Shown: positions 9,089 through 18,658 of the stretch, piece by piece
How positions within the stretch are numbered: the stretch's first letter is position 1
How the letters are laid out: each line of letters starts with the position of its first letter
Assembly: GCA_001800315.1 (NCBI GenBank)
Contig: MGVE01000008.1
Span: 248,001-312,000 of the forward strand
Direction: 5' to 3'
DNA length: 64,000 nucleotides
DNA from: Elusimicrobia bacterium RIFOXYA2_FULL_47_53
GTDB lineage: Bacteria; Elusimicrobiota; Endomicrobiia; Endomicrobiales; XYA2-FULL-47-53
The notes under the pieces: generated by a model
Databases searched by the model: none
Told to the model about the DNA's origin: nothing
Seen by the model: the letters and a program-made list of their open reading frames with translations, nothing else
Position numbers and translations under genes: made by a program

Positions 9089-9772
9089 ATGTGTAACCAG
9101 GCTTGCGTAGACTTTATTAAGAAAAGCTTAAACCAGGGCAATGTCAGGGGGAAATCTGTTATTGAGGTGGGGGCATTGAATGTTAACGGCTCGGCAAGAG
9201 CTTACATTGAGACCCTGTCACCGGCTAAATATATTGGCGTTGACATAGAGAAAGGCCCGGGAGTGGACGAGGTATGCGACGCGGAGCAGCTTCTTGAGCG
9301 CTTCAACAATGAATCCTTTGATATTTTAATTTCAACGGAAGTCATTGAACATGTTAAGGATTGGAAGCTCGTATTGCATAATTTTAAAAACATTTTAAAA
9401 CCTGGCGGCATGATCGTTATAACAACAAGGTCTTTCGGCTATCCTTATCACGGCTATCCTTACGATTATTGGCGGTTTGAAACTTCGGATTTTGAAAGTA
9501 TTTTTTCCGACTTTAAGATTCAGAGCGTGGAAAAAGATTTATCTAAGCCCGGGGCCTTTATCGCTGCGGTCAAACCGGATAATTTCATTGAAACCGCGCT
9601 GTCCGGTTATCGCCTCTTTTCAATGATCTGCAACGATAGAGTTGTAGGCATATCCGCCGGGGATATCGTTAAATTTAAAATCCTGCGCGGCATTACAATA
9701 TTGGCCTCAAAACTAATCCCGGGGGCGTTAAAACCTGTGATAAAGAAGTATATATTAAGGCGCGGAGCATAA
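9089..9772 (+). CDS. SAM-dependent methyltransferase (class I)
   Basis: This 227-residue class I methyltransferase carries the SAM motif VIEVGALNVNGSAR at about residues 24-37, GVDIEKGPGVD as motif II, and LISTEVIEHV followed by LKPGGMIVITT as the later strands. A C-terminal basic helix may contact the membrane. It resembles glycan-locus methyltransferases and is unlike the preceding one outside the SAM motifs. A GAGAGG upstream supports the ATG start. Confidence 0.8.
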   Translation: MCNQACVDFIKKSLNQGNVRGKSVIEVGALNVNGSARAYIETLSPAKYIGVDIEKGPGVDEVCDAEQLLERFNNESFDILISTEVIEHVKDWKLVLHNFKNILKPGGMIVITTRSFGYPYHGYPYDYWRFETSDFESIFSDFKIQSVEKDLSKPGAFIAAVKPDNFIETALSGYRLFSMICNDRVVGISAGDIVKFKILRGITILASKLIPGALKPVIKKYILRRGA

Positions 9773-9797
9773 GGCAACTCAGCGGGAGCCATTCTAT

Positions 9798-10592
9798 ATG
9801 ACGGAGCATTATTCTTTACAGCAAATCAAACAATCCTTCACTCAGAAAATAATTTGGGAAAAGCAGTTCCCCGTCAGTTATTATTTATTCAGGCCGGTAT
9901 CGTTCTACGCGGCATACCTGATATTACGGATTACTCATTCCCCGAGCAGAGTTGCTTTTGCCGGCTTGTTTATCGGGATGACGGGCAATATTTCTTTTCT
10001 GTTCATGGACAAACTCGGCATATTTGCCGGCATAGTATTGTTAATGCTCTGCGCCCTCTCGGACGCTGTTGACGGCAATATCGCAAGAACCACAAAAAAT
10101 GTAACCTATTACGGAAAATATCTTGACAGTGTCCTGGGCGCGGTGGCAGAGGGGAGCTTCCCGTTTTTCCTCGGCGCCGGGCTCTACCTTTATAACACCA
10201 ATTCAATTTATCTTAATCCGTTAGCCCTGCCTGACAGCGAAATAAAGTTCCTCATGCTGCTTTGTGGTTCAGTCATCATGGGGGGGATAGTATTTTCAAA
10301 CAAGATCGCCGAAACCTATGATTATCAGCGCATACAAAAGGAAAAAGACAGCAATGGATTTAAGCATGAGATCAACGCGCAGATCGGAACATCTACTTTC
10401 AGCGGGAACATATTCTATTTAGTTTTTGTTAATCTGCACGCCTTTAATCTTCAGCTTCTTTTCCTGCTTATTTGCGCCCTTTTAAACATTGTTGATGTTT
10501 TTATGTTTGTGTTCGCTTCTTATTACTTATTCAGGATTATATTCAATTTGACATTTTATACCCATAGGGCGGGCGCCAGGTTGAACAAATAA
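9798..10592 (+). CDS. CDP-alcohol phosphatidyltransferase family protein, last Asp replaced
   Basis: The 264-residue membrane protein has about six hydrophobic segments. The family signature is DxxDGxxAR-x8-GxxxDxxxD. Here it reads SDAVDGNIAR, eight residues, then GKYLDSVLG, so the first three aspartates are present but the fourth, normally the catalytic base, is Gly. The family condenses CDP-alcohols with an acceptor hydroxyl to make phospholipids or phosphodiester-linked glycans. The enzyme may therefore be altered or inactive, or use another base. It lies between a methyltransferase and the flippase. Confidence 0.83.
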   Translation: MTEHYSLQQIKQSFTQKIIWEKQFPVSYYLFRPVSFYAAYLILRITHSPSRVAFAGLFIGMTGNISFLFMDKLGIFAGIVLLMLCALSDAVDGNIARTTKNVTYYGKYLDSVLGAVAEGSFPFFLGAGLYLYNTNSIYLNPLALPDSEIKFLMLLCGSVIMGGIVFSNKIAETYDYQRIQKEKDSNGFKHEINAQIGTSTFSGNIFYLVFVNLHAFNLQLLFLLICALLNIVDVFMFVFASYYLFRIIFNLTFYTHRAGARLNK

Positions 10593-10593
10593 C

Positions 10594-11937
10594 ATGCGAC
10601 TTCAAATAATAGACAAAATAAGGAATTATTTTTCTAAACAGAGTTCATTAAAGCAGCAAACCTCAAGAAATGTATTCTGGGCTTTTTCCGGAACAAGCCT
10701 ACTTCAACTTTCAAATTTAGCCGCGTCAGTGATAGTCGCGAGATACATAGGGCAGAATTCCTTCGGAGCGCTCGGTGTCTTAAATACCACTCTTTCAATG
10801 TTTGTCGGTTTTGCCGGATTGAGCATGGGGGTGACCGCGACAAAGCATGTCGCTGAGTTTCGCAACAGCGATCCTGCCAGAGCGGGAAAAATAATCGGGC
10901 TTTCTCATGTAGTTTCGCTGATAACCGGCGCCGTAATAGCATCCCTGGTTTTTATATTCGCCCCCGCCATCGCTTCCAAAGCGCTCAATGCGCCCGCATT
11001 AAGCAATCTTTTAAGGCTTGCCTGTGTCATCCTGTTAACCAACGCGTTTAACGGCTCTATTTCGGGAGCCCTGGTCGGGCTTGAGGCTTTTAAGAAAATC
11101 GCCAAGCTGAATTTAGTTTTGTCTCTGGTGAATTTTATATTTGTTTTTATCGGGGTAAATCTCCTCGGATTGACAGGCGTTATCTTTGCGATGATAGCTT
11201 CCGCCTTTTTGTCCTTGAGCGCGAATTACCTTATTCTGAGGAAACTGGCAGCGCAGAACAATATCAAAATTCAGTATACGGGCCTCAAAAGCGAACTGCC
11301 AATCCTGTGGAATTTTTCCATACCCGCGTTGCTTTCCACATCAATAGCAACGCCTGTCATGTGGTTATCTCTTACATTCCTGGTTAACAAACCGGGAGGA
11401 TACGGTGAAATGGGAATTTTTAACGCGGCATTTCAATGGAGAACTTTTATTCTGTTTATTCCCAATATTATTAATCAGGCATCTTTACCGATCTTCTCAA
11501 ACCTGTACGGGAACAAAAACTATGCCGCCCACTCAAAACTGGTGACATATAATCTTCTGGTTATTTGTTTGTTTTCTTTTCTGGTATGGGGAATAATATC
11601 TATTTTTTCAAAACAAATAATGTCCATTTACGGGCCGGGTTTTGCAAACGGTTCAATGACGATGATACTGCTGACCGCGGCGACAGTTTTTCATGTCTCA
11701 TCGGGGGTAATCGGGCAATATATGTTCAGTACTTCTAAAATTTGGCATATCTTCACGGTAAATTCCATCTGGGCCGTAATTCTGATTATTTCATCCTACT
11801 ATCTCACCTCAAAAGGTTCCGTCGGATTAGCGTTAGCCTACCTGATTTCATACGGCGCGTTGACAGCGTGCGTCGCCTATTACACATTTATTTTGAAAAG
11901 AAACGAATTTTTCGCAAAAGGAGCGCGGCCAGTATGA
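10594..11937 (+). CDS. Wzx-like polysaccharide flippase (MOP superfamily)
   Basis: This is a 447-residue protein with 12-14 predicted membrane segments. The N-terminal SRNVFWAFSGTSLLQLSNL and VIVARYIGQNSFGALGV are characteristic of polysaccharide_synt/Wzx proteins. It would move undecaprenyl-linked repeat units across the inner membrane before polymerisation by the Wzy-like protein. It starts two bases after the preceding stop and overlaps the FkbM gene by ATGA, so it sits within the same operon. Confidence 0.88.
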   Translation: MRLQIIDKIRNYFSKQSSLKQQTSRNVFWAFSGTSLLQLSNLAASVIVARYIGQNSFGALGVLNTTLSMFVGFAGLSMGVTATKHVAEFRNSDPARAGKIIGLSHVVSLITGAVIASLVFIFAPAIASKALNAPALSNLLRLACVILLTNAFNGSISGALVGLEAFKKIAKLNLVLSLVNFIFVFIGVNLLGLTGVIFAMIASAFLSLSANYLILRKLAAQNNIKIQYTGLKSELPILWNFSIPALLSTSIATPVMWLSLTFLVNKPGGYGEMGIFNAAFQWRTFILFIPNIINQASLPIFSNLYGNKNYAAHSKLVTYNLLVICLFSFLVWGIISIFSKQIMSIYGPGFANGSMTMILLTAATVFHVSSGVIGQYMFSTSKIWHIFTVNSIWAVILIISSYYLTSKGSVGLALAYLISYGALTACVAYYTFILKRNEFFAKGARPV

Positions 11938-12614
11938 TTAAAGCGATTGCCAGGTCAATTTTAAGCTCATTAGGTTACGAAATCAGGAAGAAATATGAAA
12001 GGGGGTTTTATGCTCCCTACCTTGCTAAGCTTTGCAGCCCTAAAACCGTTATTGATGTCGGCATAGGAAACGGCACTCATGAACTCTACAAGGCGTTCCC
12101 GAGAGCTAAATTTGTTTTAATTGAGCCTCTGACGGAGTTTCAGGACAGCATCAAAAAGATATTGAGCTCCTATAACGCCATGGTTTACTATAAGGCGCTC
12201 GGGAGGCAAAGCGGGCAGATGGAAATAGAAGTAAATACTGCCGACCCGTTATTATCGTCTTTTAACAAAAGGCCGGGACAGGCAGCGGCGTCTTATAAGA
12301 AACAAATTGAAGTTACGACTTTAAATCAGATTTTTAAAGATAACAGCCAATTTGATGAACCGATACTTCTGAAAATTGATACTGAGGGCCACGAACTGGA
12401 GGTGCTTGCGGGCGCTTCCGAAGTATTAAACCGGATAGACACCGTAATTCTTGAAGTCTCAATTCGCAAGAGGTTTGAAAATAGCTATGATTTCGCGGAG
12501 ATAATAAATTTCATGCACAGCCATGGCTTTAAGGTTTTTGATTTTCTTACTATATGCTACGAGAAAGATGTGCCCGGAGCAAATCTGACGGATATAGTAT
12601 TTAAAAGAAAGTAA
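11934..12614 (+). CDS. FkbM family methyltransferase
   Basis: I place the start at the ATG at 11934, preceded by AAAGGAG and overlapping the flippase stop (ATGA); the frame runs further upstream but only inside the flippase gene. The 226-residue product shows the SAM motif VIDVGIGNGTHE, then FVLIEP, and the FkbM signature LLKIDTEGHELEVLAGA. FkbM enzymes O-methylate hydroxyls of sugars or polyketides. Here a sugar of the surface polymer is the natural candidate. Confidence 0.88.
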   Translation: MIKAIARSILSSLGYEIRKKYERGFYAPYLAKLCSPKTVIDVGIGNGTHELYKAFPRAKFVLIEPLTEFQDSIKKILSSYNAMVYYKALGRQSGQMEIEVNTADPLLSSFNKRPGQAAASYKKQIEVTTLNQIFKDNSQFDEPILLKIDTEGHELEVLAGASEVLNRIDTVILEVSIRKRFENSYDFAEIINFMHSHGFKVFDFLTICYEKDVPGANLTDIVFKRK

Positions 12615-12619
12615 TATTT

Positions 12620-13822
12620 GTGCTGTTTTCGCGCGCAAGCCGCTTAACGGTTAAAACGCCGGTTGCGGCAAAGCTTGAACCGCGTCACGCGGAAACCAAC
12701 GGGTTTAAAATGCCGGATAAAAAACAATGCAAAATATTTTATTTTCTTCATGACCTGGCGCCCTTCGGGGCCCAGAGAGCGGTTCTTTACGCCGTTAAGA
12801 ATATTGATAAGGCGGCCTTTTCTGTTTTTGTATGCAGTTTGTGGCACGAAGAGACGATGAAAGCCGATTTTGAGAACGCCGGCGCAAAAGTTGTGCTCCT
12901 GCGCGCAAAAAGATTTTTTGACATTTTCGCGTGGCTGCGCCTTGTCACAACGCTTAAACGGCTGCGGCCGGACATAATTCATACAACCATACCGGAACTC
13001 GGCGTAATTGTAAGATTTTTGAAATTTATCCTTCCCGGAACAAAGATCGTTCACACTTTCCAAAACCCGTTGTCCTCGGAAACCTCTTTCTGGCGGTCCC
13101 TCAACGCTAAAACCATCGGGCTATGCGACTTCGTTACATTCGCGTCTTTAGGGATCGTCACTGAAGTTTTGGATGCCGCGCCGGTTATAAAAAGTAAATA
13201 CGCTGTAATTCAGAACTCGGTTACTCTAAACGAGCACTCAGGCCAAAAATCCGATATCAGAAAAGAATTCAAAATAGACGCTTCAGCCAGGCTTCTGGTA
13301 TGCAACGGAAGGCTAACCAGGCAAAAAGGCCAGGAATTTTTAATTGACGCCCTGAATATTCTGGCAGACAAAGGCTTAAACCTGAAATTAATGCTTGTCG
13401 GCGATGGGGACCAGCTTGATTACTTCAAACAAAGAACCGTAAATCTCGGATTAACCGATTCTGTTATCTTTGCGGGAAGAAGGATGGACATACCTTCAAT
13501 ACTGCAGGCAGCCGATATTTACGCCGCCGCTTCAAGATGGGAATCTTTTAATATTGCTCTCGGAGAAGCTATGCTCGCGGGCCTGCCCTGCGTCGCGTCG
13601 GATATTCCCGGTCATAAAGACCTGGCTGAGAATCACAAAACGGCGATACTGGTTAAAGCGGAAAACTCAGCCGATACCGCCGCCGCGATAGAATGGATTC
13701 TTGAACACGCGGAGGAATCAAAAACTATCGCGGAAACAGCAAAAAAAAGAGTCGCGGAAGAATTTACTCCGGAAAAAATGGGCAGAAAATATCAGGATCT
13801 ATATTTGAGCCTGTGCAAATGA
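12620..13822 (+). CDS. Glycosyltransferase family 4
   Basis: The protein is a GT-B fold GT4 enzyme. The N-terminal domain begins KIFYFLHDLAPFGAQRAV. The C-terminal nucleotide-sugar domain contains GRLTRQKGQEFLIDA, AADIYAAASRWESFNIALGEAM and GLPCVASDIPG, with the two Glu residues of the EX7E-like motif. The GTG at 12620 gives 400 residues. The ATG at 12710 would give 370 and fits the domain start better; neither has a strong Shine-Dalgarno. The donor and acceptor sugars cannot be told from sequence. Confidence 0.85.
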   Translation: MLFSRASRLTVKTPVAAKLEPRHAETNGFKMPDKKQCKIFYFLHDLAPFGAQRAVLYAVKNIDKAAFSVFVCSLWHEETMKADFENAGAKVVLLRAKRFFDIFAWLRLVTTLKRLRPDIIHTTIPELGVIVRFLKFILPGTKIVHTFQNPLSSETSFWRSLNAKTIGLCDFVTFASLGIVTEVLDAAPVIKSKYAVIQNSVTLNEHSGQKSDIRKEFKIDASARLLVCNGRLTRQKGQEFLIDALNILADKGLNLKLMLVGDGDQLDYFKQRTVNLGLTDSVIFAGRRMDIPSILQAADIYAAASRWESFNIALGEAMLAGLPCVASDIPGHKDLAENHKTAILVKAENSADTAAAIEWILEHAEESKTIAETAKKRVAEEFTPEKMGRKYQDLYLSLCK

Positions 13823-13870
13823 ACAGAAAGCCGCGCCTGCGCGGCAGATAAGTTTTTCAGCAAGGATAAT

Positions 13871-16090
13871 ATGCCAAAGAAAATATTTTATGTCGTGGCA
13901 AACGGCTTTTTCGGCGGAGGGGAAAGGGTATTCCTTCAGCTTGCCGCGAAACTTGACAAGAATGAATTTGAGCCGATTTTTATATGCGGCGGCAGCGCCC
14001 CCTTGTTGTCCGCGTTAAAAACTCAGGGTTTGAGAACAATAAGCGCCGATTTCGGCAGACAGTTCAACCCCGGCATCATTTTTCACCTGCTAAAAATATT
14101 GCGGAGGGAATCGCCGGATGTAATTCACGCTCAGGGCGCCAGGGTATGCTTCTACTTAAGAATAGCTTCTTTTCTGGCCTGGCGGCGCGCTTCAAGGCCG
14201 GTTATTATTTCAACGGTTGCCGCTCCGGTTGAAGAATATGATGTCCATCAGTTCAGGAAGATTATTTATACATTTTTAGATAAACTCACTGAAAAAATTG
14301 ACGATCATTTTATCGCGGTGACAGAATCCATAAAAAACGGTATTTTGCGGGTGCATAAAATATCTCCCGATAAAATTTCGGTCATTCACAACGGCATTGA
14401 GCTGGATCACTTTTCGCCGGAGAAAACAGACAGCGAAACATTTAGAAAAGAGTTAAACATTGACTCCTCGGTAAAACTCATTGTTTCCATCGGAAGGCTT
14501 TCAAATGTCAAAGGCTTTGAATATTTAATTGAGGCCGCGAAACTTATCTTTAAGGAAAACCCCGAGGCTAACCTTAAGTTCGCGATCGCGGGAGAGGGAG
14601 AACTGCGGCAGGAGCTTGAAACAAAAATCAGAGAGAGCCGGCTGCAGGGCAAAGTGATACTCCTGGGCCACAGAACCGACACAAATATGATACTCGCGGC
14701 ATCCGACATATTTGTTTTGCCGTCAATACGCGAAGGTTTCCCCATGTGCCTGCTTGAGGCCATGGCAATGAAAAAGGCAATAATTTCGTCGGATTTCGCG
14801 GGAGTTAACGAAATTTTGGCTGACTATTCGGACGGGCTTGTAATACCGGCAAAAAACATCCCGGCCCTGAAGGATGCGATCAATAAACTTTTAAATAACA
14901 CGGCGCTGGCCGCTGAATTATCTGCCGGCGCGCACAGAAAAGTTTCAGAGTCATTCGGCATAAACAAAACAATCGCGCTGCACATTGACGCCTATAACCG
15001 CTGCCTTTTTAAAAAATTTACCCCGATAAAAAAAATTCTTATAATTAATGTCTCTGGGATCGGCGATTTTGTGGAATCCGCGCGGGCCATTCAGTCAATT
15101 ATCAGCAAATTTCCGCATTCAAAGATTGACCTGCTGGTCTCGTCAAAAGTTTTTGATTACGCGAAGGATTTCCCGCGCGTCAACAAAGTATTTTCATTCC
15201 CGGTCGCGCGCGCTAAAGGCTATCCGGAATTCAGCTTCAAAATATATTTTTCGCTGGCAGGGCTATTGTTAAAACTGAGAGCCGCTAAATATGACCTTGC
15301 GGCTAACCTCTTTGAGATAACCACGGTTGGCGGAATGCTGAGGATGTTCCTGCTATTTTTGGTGATTAACCCTAAAAAAAGTGCCGGAAGAAACACGGAC
15401 GGCAGAGGATTTTTCTTCAGCAGGCAGGTTGCGGAAAACAGCGGCGAGGCGCGCAACCGGGTATACTATTTTGATAAAATTTCAGAAGTAATAACGGGAG
15501 ATAAAGCAATACGGGATTTCAAACTGTTTTACAGCGACGCGGACAAGGATCAGGTTGAAAAACTTCTGCAAAACTGGGGCATCGGCCCGGCGGATAAGCT
15601 GGTCCTGCTTAATCCCGGTTCCGACAGGCCTTCAAGGAGATGGAGTTCGGATAACTTCGCGCTCACAGCTGACCAGCTCGCGCGCGAGTATTCCACAAAA
15701 ACTATAATATTAGGCAGTAAGAATGAAAAAGACTTATCCGATTCAATCGCGGGTAAAATGCATGCCCCGGTTTTCTCATCGGCCGGACTTATCAGTATCG
15801 GGCAGTTGGTGTGCCTGATCTCTAAAGCCAGGCTTTTGCTGACAACAGACAGCGCGGCGATGCATATGGCGGGATTATTGAATGTGCCTCTGGTTGCCCT
15901 TATGGGCCCCGGCTCGCCGGAGCGTAATACTCCCTATGGGACTAATTCAAAAATGGCTATACTCCACAAAGAAGTCGGATGCAACCCTTGTTTTTACTGG
16001 GATTGCCCTAAACAGGACTTTATGAAATGCATGAATATAATAACACCTCAAGAGGTGCTGTCTGAGGTTGAAAAATTTAACACCTTATGA
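13871..16090 (+). CDS. Bifunctional glycosyltransferase: GT4 fused to GT9
   Basis: The 739-residue product joins two complete GT-B enzymes in one frame. Residues 1-375 are a GT4 enzyme (FFGGGERVFLQL, GRLSNVKGFEYLIEAA, SIREGFPMCLLEAM). From about residue 385 a heptosyltransferase-like GT9 enzyme follows (ILIINVSGIGDFVESARAI, LVLLNPGSDRPSRRW, LLTTDSAAMHMAGLLNVPLVALMGP) with a Cys-containing C-terminal segment CNPCFYWDCPK. No stop or frameshift separates them. Fusion suggests that two successive sugars are added. The gene overlaps the next GT4 gene by ATGA. Confidence 0.88.
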   Translation: MPKKIFYVVANGFFGGGERVFLQLAAKLDKNEFEPIFICGGSAPLLSALKTQGLRTISADFGRQFNPGIIFHLLKILRRESPDVIHAQGARVCFYLRIASFLAWRRASRPVIISTVAAPVEEYDVHQFRKIIYTFLDKLTEKIDDHFIAVTESIKNGILRVHKISPDKISVIHNGIELDHFSPEKTDSETFRKELNIDSSVKLIVSIGRLSNVKGFEYLIEAAKLIFKENPEANLKFAIAGEGELRQELETKIRESRLQGKVILLGHRTDTNMILAASDIFVLPSIREGFPMCLLEAMAMKKAIISSDFAGVNEILADYSDGLVIPAKNIPALKDAINKLLNNTALAAELSAGAHRKVSESFGINKTIALHIDAYNRCLFKKFTPIKKILIINVSGIGDFVESARAIQSIISKFPHSKIDLLVSSKVFDYAKDFPRVNKVFSFPVARAKGYPEFSFKIYFSLAGLLLKLRAAKYDLAANLFEITTVGGMLRMFLLFLVINPKKSAGRNTDGRGFFFSRQVAENSGEARNRVYYFDKISEVITGDKAIRDFKLFYSDADKDQVEKLLQNWGIGPADKLVLLNPGSDRPSRRWSSDNFALTADQLAREYSTKTIILGSKNEKDLSDSIAGKMHAPVFSSAGLISIGQLVCLISKARLLLTTDSAAMHMAGLLNVPLVALMGPGSPERNTPYGTNSKMAILHKEVGCNPCFYWDCPKQDFMKCMNIITPQEVLSEVEKFNTL

Positions 16091-17217
16091 AAAAGAAAAT
16101 ATTCCTTATAATAACCAGGCTGGATGCCGGCGGCTCATCCGAAGCGGTGCTGGCGATAAAAAACGGGCTAAGTGAAAAATACGATATCTCTGTTCTGAGC
16201 GGGCCGGGCGACAGGAAGCCAGACATTCTCGTGCCTTCACTGCAAAGAGAAACTAACCCCGTTAAGGACCTGAGAGCACTGATTGAACTGATAAATATTT
16301 TAAAAGAGCACAGGCCGGACATAGTCCAGACAAATACCTCCAAAGCGGGATTTATCGGCCGCTGGGCCGCGAAATTCGCCGGAATAAATAGAATTATTCA
16401 TATGCCTCACGGCCATGTTTTCTACGGCTATGAATTCAGCGGTATTAAAACAAAACTTTTTCTGCTTCTGGAAAAGCTCTCGGCTCCGATAACCGGTATA
16501 CTTATTGCGCTGACTCAGGGCGAGAAAAATGAGTCTCTGCTGTTGGGGGTGGGCAAACCGGAACAGTGGGAGATAGTTCATCCCTGCGTTGATAAAACTG
16601 AAATGACTCCCAAAAGGACAAGAGAGGAAGTCAGGCGCGAATTAAATATCCCGGACTCGGCCGTAGTAATCGGATGCGTGGCAAGGCTTGTGCCGGTTAA
16701 AGGCGTTATATATCTGGTGGAGGCGGCGGCGCTTTTGGAAAAATTAGCCGCAGAGGAAACGAGGTACCTTGTGGTGGGCGACGGCCCGCTCGGGCAGGAG
16801 ATCAAATCAAAAGTATTTTCACTCGGCTTAACAAACCGATTTATTTTTACCGGTATGAGGAATGATGTTCCGGATATGATGTCTGCCATGGATATTTATG
16901 TCCAGCCTTCGCTCAACGAGGGCATGGGAAAAACGCTTGTGCAGGCGCACGCGGCCGGGCTTCCGATAGTCGCGTCCAGAGTTCAGGGAATCCCTGATGT
17001 GGTAGCGGAAGGGAAAACGGGTTTTCTGGTGCCGCCGGCGGATGCTCTGGGATTGTCTGAAAAGATTTCGGCCCTGGTATCAAGTCCGGAACTTAGAAAA
17101 CAAATGGGCGGGGCAGGCAAAGAAAGCGTCTTAAGAAAAGAAAACGGACTGGAGTATTTCGGCAAAGAGAGAATGCTGTATTTGATAGACAAAATTTATG
17201 AAAATATTTCGCGCTGA
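16087..17217 (+). CDS. Glycosyltransferase family 4
   Basis: This is a 376-residue GT4 enzyme: ITRLDAGGSSEAVL at the N-terminus, HMPHGHVFYGY in the acceptor domain, then ARLVPVKGVIYLVEAAALL, YVQPSLNEGMGKTLVQAHAAGLPIV and TGFLVPPAD in the donor domain. It resembles the GT4 enzymes that transfer N-acetyl-hexosamine or deoxysugars to lipid-linked acceptors, but specificity is not readable. It is coupled to the GT4-GT9 gene by ATGA and overlaps the following PHP gene by 20 bp. Confidence 0.88.
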   Translation: MKKKIFLIITRLDAGGSSEAVLAIKNGLSEKYDISVLSGPGDRKPDILVPSLQRETNPVKDLRALIELINILKEHRPDIVQTNTSKAGFIGRWAAKFAGINRIIHMPHGHVFYGYEFSGIKTKLFLLLEKLSAPITGILIALTQGEKNESLLLGVGKPEQWEIVHPCVDKTEMTPKRTREEVRRELNIPDSAVVIGCVARLVPVKGVIYLVEAAALLEKLAAEETRYLVVGDGPLGQEIKSKVFSLGLTNRFIFTGMRNDVPDMMSAMDIYVQPSLNEGMGKTLVQAHAAGLPIVASRVQGIPDVVAEGKTGFLVPPADALGLSEKISALVSSPELRKQMGGAGKESVLRKENGLEYFGKERMLYLIDKIYENISR

Positions 17218-18616
17218 AACAATTCTATTCCTGTTAATGCTTATGAGCATGCGCAATGCTCTTTACTCCGAACAAACAGAACAATACAAACAGGTTTCCT
17301 GCGCCGTGCATGTTCATTCAAATTACAGCGGCGGCAAAAATCAAAACCTCTCGGAGGTTGTAAAGAAGGCTATTGAAAAAAAGATAGCCGTGCTGGTGCC
17401 CACCGATCACGCGATTATGAAGTGGGAATACGGAATATTCCCGCTGCGCAATCTGCTGAAGGCAAGCAAATCAGAGAATTCCATTTTAAAACTCGGCCCG
17501 AAAAACTATCTTGAAGAAATCCGAAAGCTTCAGGAGCAAAATCCCGAAATACTGCTGATTCCGGGAACCGAAACAGCCGCCTACTATTACTGGAGCGGAT
17601 CTCCTCTCAAAGGAGATTTGAAGCTTAATGACTGGCACAAACATATGCTTCTCATAGGAATGGATAAAGAAACCGACTACAAAAATCTTCCGCTCCTCTC
17701 CAACTGGAATGTAGGAAAATTTAACTTCCTCGCGTTTTGGCCGGTTCTATTGATGCTTTTAGCCTACGCGGCCCCCGACAAACGCGTCAGGATATTTCTT
17801 TTTGCTGTTTCAGCGCTTATTCTGTTAAACAACTACCCGTTCAGAATTACCGGCTATGGCCAGTACAGCGGCTCTAAAGGGGAAAAGCCTTATCAGGCGT
17901 TGATTGATTACGCCGGAAGCAAAGGAGCCCTTGTTTTTTGGGCTCACCCGGACGCTCCAAACTGGGCAAAACCCGTAAAGGTCGGCCCCGCCTCAATAGC
18001 GACAAAACAGTACTCTCAAAGCCTGCTTGAGAATACAGGCTATGACGGCTTTGCCGTATTTTCCGAGGGATACAAAGTAACAGGGGCTATCGGCGGCCCC
18101 TGGGACAAGGCACTAATGGAATACTGCGCCGGCGCCAGGGAAAAGCCCGTATGGGCCATCGGCGAACTGGATTACAACGGCGAATATCCTAAAAACATGG
18201 CCGATATTCAGAACATGCTGTGGGTAAAAACACTTGACAAAAGCTCCGTGTTGAACGCCCTTAAAAACGGAATATTTTATGTCAGGTGGGCCAAGGAAAG
18301 CTGGGGTGTAAATCTCCTGGACTTTAATGTTAAAAGCGGGAAGCGCCAGTGGCTTTATGGAAGGGAATTGCCCTACGATGGCAAGCCGCGGATAGTTATT
18401 TCTCTTGAGGCAAGCGATGCCGGGCAGCATCCCGCAAAAATAAATATTATCAAGAACGGAAAACTATTAAATACCATGCATGTAACTCTCCCGGGGCGTT
18501 TTGCCTTTGAGGACTTTTCTGAAATTGAAGACGGAAAAAGCTACTACAGGGTATTTGTTGATGCCGGTTATCCGAATTATATAATTACAAATCCTGTTTT
18601 TGTGGATAAAAAGTAA
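17198..18616 (+). CDS. PHP-domain metal-dependent phosphoesterase-like protein with membrane segments
   Basis: The 472-residue protein starts with a signal-peptide-like segment and then shows PHP-type metal ligands: CAVHVHSN, PTDHA, PGTETA, WAHPD and AIGELDY. Two adjacent hydrophobic helices (about residues 172-215) interrupt the domain between the third and fourth motifs, which would place a membrane hairpin inside the catalytic fold. The start lies inside the preceding GT4 gene. PHP proteins hydrolyse phosphoesters; an extracytoplasmic one in a glycan locus may trim phosphorylated polymer, though this is inference. Confidence 0.72.
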   Translation: MKIFRAETILFLLMLMSMRNALYSEQTEQYKQVSCAVHVHSNYSGGKNQNLSEVVKKAIEKKIAVLVPTDHAIMKWEYGIFPLRNLLKASKSENSILKLGPKNYLEEIRKLQEQNPEILLIPGTETAAYYYWSGSPLKGDLKLNDWHKHMLLIGMDKETDYKNLPLLSNWNVGKFNFLAFWPVLLMLLAYAAPDKRVRIFLFAVSALILLNNYPFRITGYGQYSGSKGEKPYQALIDYAGSKGALVFWAHPDAPNWAKPVKVGPASIATKQYSQSLLENTGYDGFAVFSEGYKVTGAIGGPWDKALMEYCAGAREKPVWAIGELDYNGEYPKNMADIQNMLWVKTLDKSSVLNALKNGIFYVRWAKESWGVNLLDFNVKSGKRQWLYGRELPYDGKPRIVISLEASDAGQHPAKINIIKNGKLLNTMHVTLPGRFAFEDFSEIEDGKSYYRVFVDAGYPNYIITNPVFVDKK

Positions 18617-18658
18617 TTTGGCACGAATTCAATTTGTTTTTTTATGGGAGGAAAACAA

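Noticed and set aside
11742-11933. Upstream extension of the FkbM methyltransferase frame
   Set aside because: It overlaps the flippase gene fully; the ATG at 11934 has a good Shine-Dalgarno and the usual ATGA coupling.
13830-13845. GCCGCG-CCTG-CGCGGC hairpin between the two GT4 genes as a terminator
   Set aside because: The six-base-pair stem is followed by mixed bases and only five T residues after a gap, and genes on both sides appear to be in one operon.
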